A program made the position numbers and the translations under genes. A DNA stretch of 6,142 nucleotides, from the NCBI GenBank assembly GCA_029939875.1, contig JAOZSC010000173.1, positions 1 to 6,142 on the forward strand. Direction: 5' to 3'. Origin of the DNA: Desulfobacterales bacterium (GTDB lineage Bacteria; Desulfobacterota; Desulfobacteria; Desulfobacterales; JAFDCJ01). The first letter of the stretch is position 1. Each line of letters starts with the position of its first letter. The notes under the pieces were generated by a model. The model saw only the letters and a program-made list of their open reading frames with translations. It made no database searches and had not been told where the DNA came from. Shown in pieces: positions 5,712 through 6,142 of the stretch.

Positions 5712-6122
5712 TTAACGGTCGGTTGTTGCTCCGTATCCGGTACCGTCCTGTTGGCCCTGCCCGTCGTTTCCGGTACCATCCCCGGGACCATATCCCGAAC
5801 CGTGCCCAGCACCGGAGCCATCACCGGTACCATCACACGCTCCAGGGCCCATGCTGGCTCCCGCTCCAGGGCCCATGCTGGCTCCCGGACCGGAGCCCAT
5901 GCTTGCGCCGGCTCCCGGACCTGCCCCTGCACCCGGTCCAACACCGGTACCGGCACCACCACGGCGGGCAAGAAGCAGAAAACCTTCATCGCCGGTTCCG
6001 CCGGTTACCGCAATATTCTGATTGTTTATTTTATGATTCACTGTGGTCATACTCCATCCGGCATTGCTGACCAATACCAATGCTGCCATCCCGATAACGA
6101 TCAAAAGCATTTTTTTCAACAT
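5712..6122 (-). CDS. Small exported glycine-rich repeat protein
   Basis: The 136-residue product starts with a convincing Sec-type signal peptide: MLKKMLLIVIGMAALVLVSNAGWS, with Lys residues, a hydrophobic core and SNA near residue 21 as a plausible cleavage site. The mature part begins with a short Asn/Thr-rich segment (VNHKINNQNIAVTGGTGDEG) and a hydrophobic-basic step, FLLLARRGG (48-56). About 80 residues of Gly, Ala, Pro, Ser, Met and Asp follow, in repeats such as ASMGPGAG (near 72-95) and GDGTG/GDGSG/GPGDGTGN (97-119). One Cys (C96) is present. The repeats make it intrinsically disordered or fibre-like; I know no reaction for it. The start ATG has AGGA at 6133-6130 on the minus strand, 7 nt upstream. 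No promoter is visible because the window ends. I have seen similar GDGTGN-rich hypothetical proteins in Desulfobacterota, but assign no function. A strand-swapped reading of this Gly-rich DNA was rejected because the signal peptide and ribosome binding site are on the minus strand. Confidence 0.75.
   Translation of the reverse strand: MLKKMLLIVIGMAALVLVSNAGWSMTTVNHKINNQNIAVTGGTGDEGFLLLARRGGAGTGVGPGAGAGPGAGASMGSGPGASMGPGAGASMGPGACDGTGDGSGAGHGSGYGPGDGTGNDGQGQQDGTGYGATTDR
5839..5910. repeat. 24-bp in-frame tandem repeat inside the Gly-rich protein gene
   Basis: Units at 5839-5862 and 5863-5886 are identical over 24 bases. A third, diverged copy at 5887-5910 matches at 17 of 24 positions. Each unit encodes 8 residues of the GAGASMGP type, so copy-number change would keep the reading frame. 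Confidence 0.85.
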
Positions 6123-6142
6123 GATATCTTCCTTTCCATTGT

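Noticed and set aside
5839..5910. Tandem repeats as a possible CRISPR array
   Set aside because: Units are directly adjacent without spacers and are in frame within a coding gene.
5699..6070. 123-residue plus-strand frame opposite the Gly-rich gene
   Set aside because: Arg/His/Pro-rich shadow of a Gly-rich gene. The minus strand has the signal peptide, ribosome binding site and a terminator placed after its stop.

Overview
This window looks like chromosomal sequence of a Desulfobacterota-type (Desulfobacterales-like) anaerobe or a close relative. That is an inference from gene content: the tail of an Old-Yellow-Enzyme-type flavin oxidoreductase, a URO-D/MtaA-like methyltransferase remnant, a lipoprotein of DUF4398-OmpA type, a J-domain protein with Cys clusters, and a glycine-rich secreted protein. 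Most of the DNA is moderately G+C rich. The toxin-antitoxin block and its promoter region are visibly richer in A+T.

Layout from left to right: (i) bases 1-369 hold the C-terminal end of a flavin/NAD(P)H oxidoreductase on +. (ii) A type II toxin-antitoxin operon on -, with a Phd/YefM-type antitoxin followed 3 nt later by a PIN-domain (VapC) toxin. Its promoter -10 lies between two TGTACA sites that resemble known YefM operators. (iii) A complete ilvD (dihydroxy-acid dehydratase) on + with its own ribosome binding site and no other ilv gene nearby. (iv) A decayed 340-bp stretch with short 'agcaaagcg' repeats, then a collapsed pseudogene of the uroporphyrinogen-decarboxylase (URO-D/MtaA) superfamily. 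(v) A J-domain protein on - with N-terminal Cys pairs and a C-terminal HPD motif; its 3' end runs into the pseudogene. (vi) Divergent from it, a two-repeat helical, coiled-coil, OmpA-like peptidoglycan-binding lipoprotein on +, with an extended -10 promoter and a strong ribosome binding site. (vii) A bidirectional terminator shared with a convergent small exported Gly-rich protein on - that contains a 24-bp tandem repeat.

The genes do not form one pathway. ilvD serves branched-chain amino-acid synthesis. The TA pair is a self-regulated accessory module, probably horizontally acquired. The lipoprotein and the Gly-rich protein are envelope or exported proteins. The J-domain protein is probably an Hsp70 co-chaperone of unknown target. 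I see no convincing new multi-gene defence or biosynthetic system. The most interesting items are the unreported URO-D remnant, the J-domain protein with its unusual Cys-rich N-terminus, and the Gly-rich exported protein.
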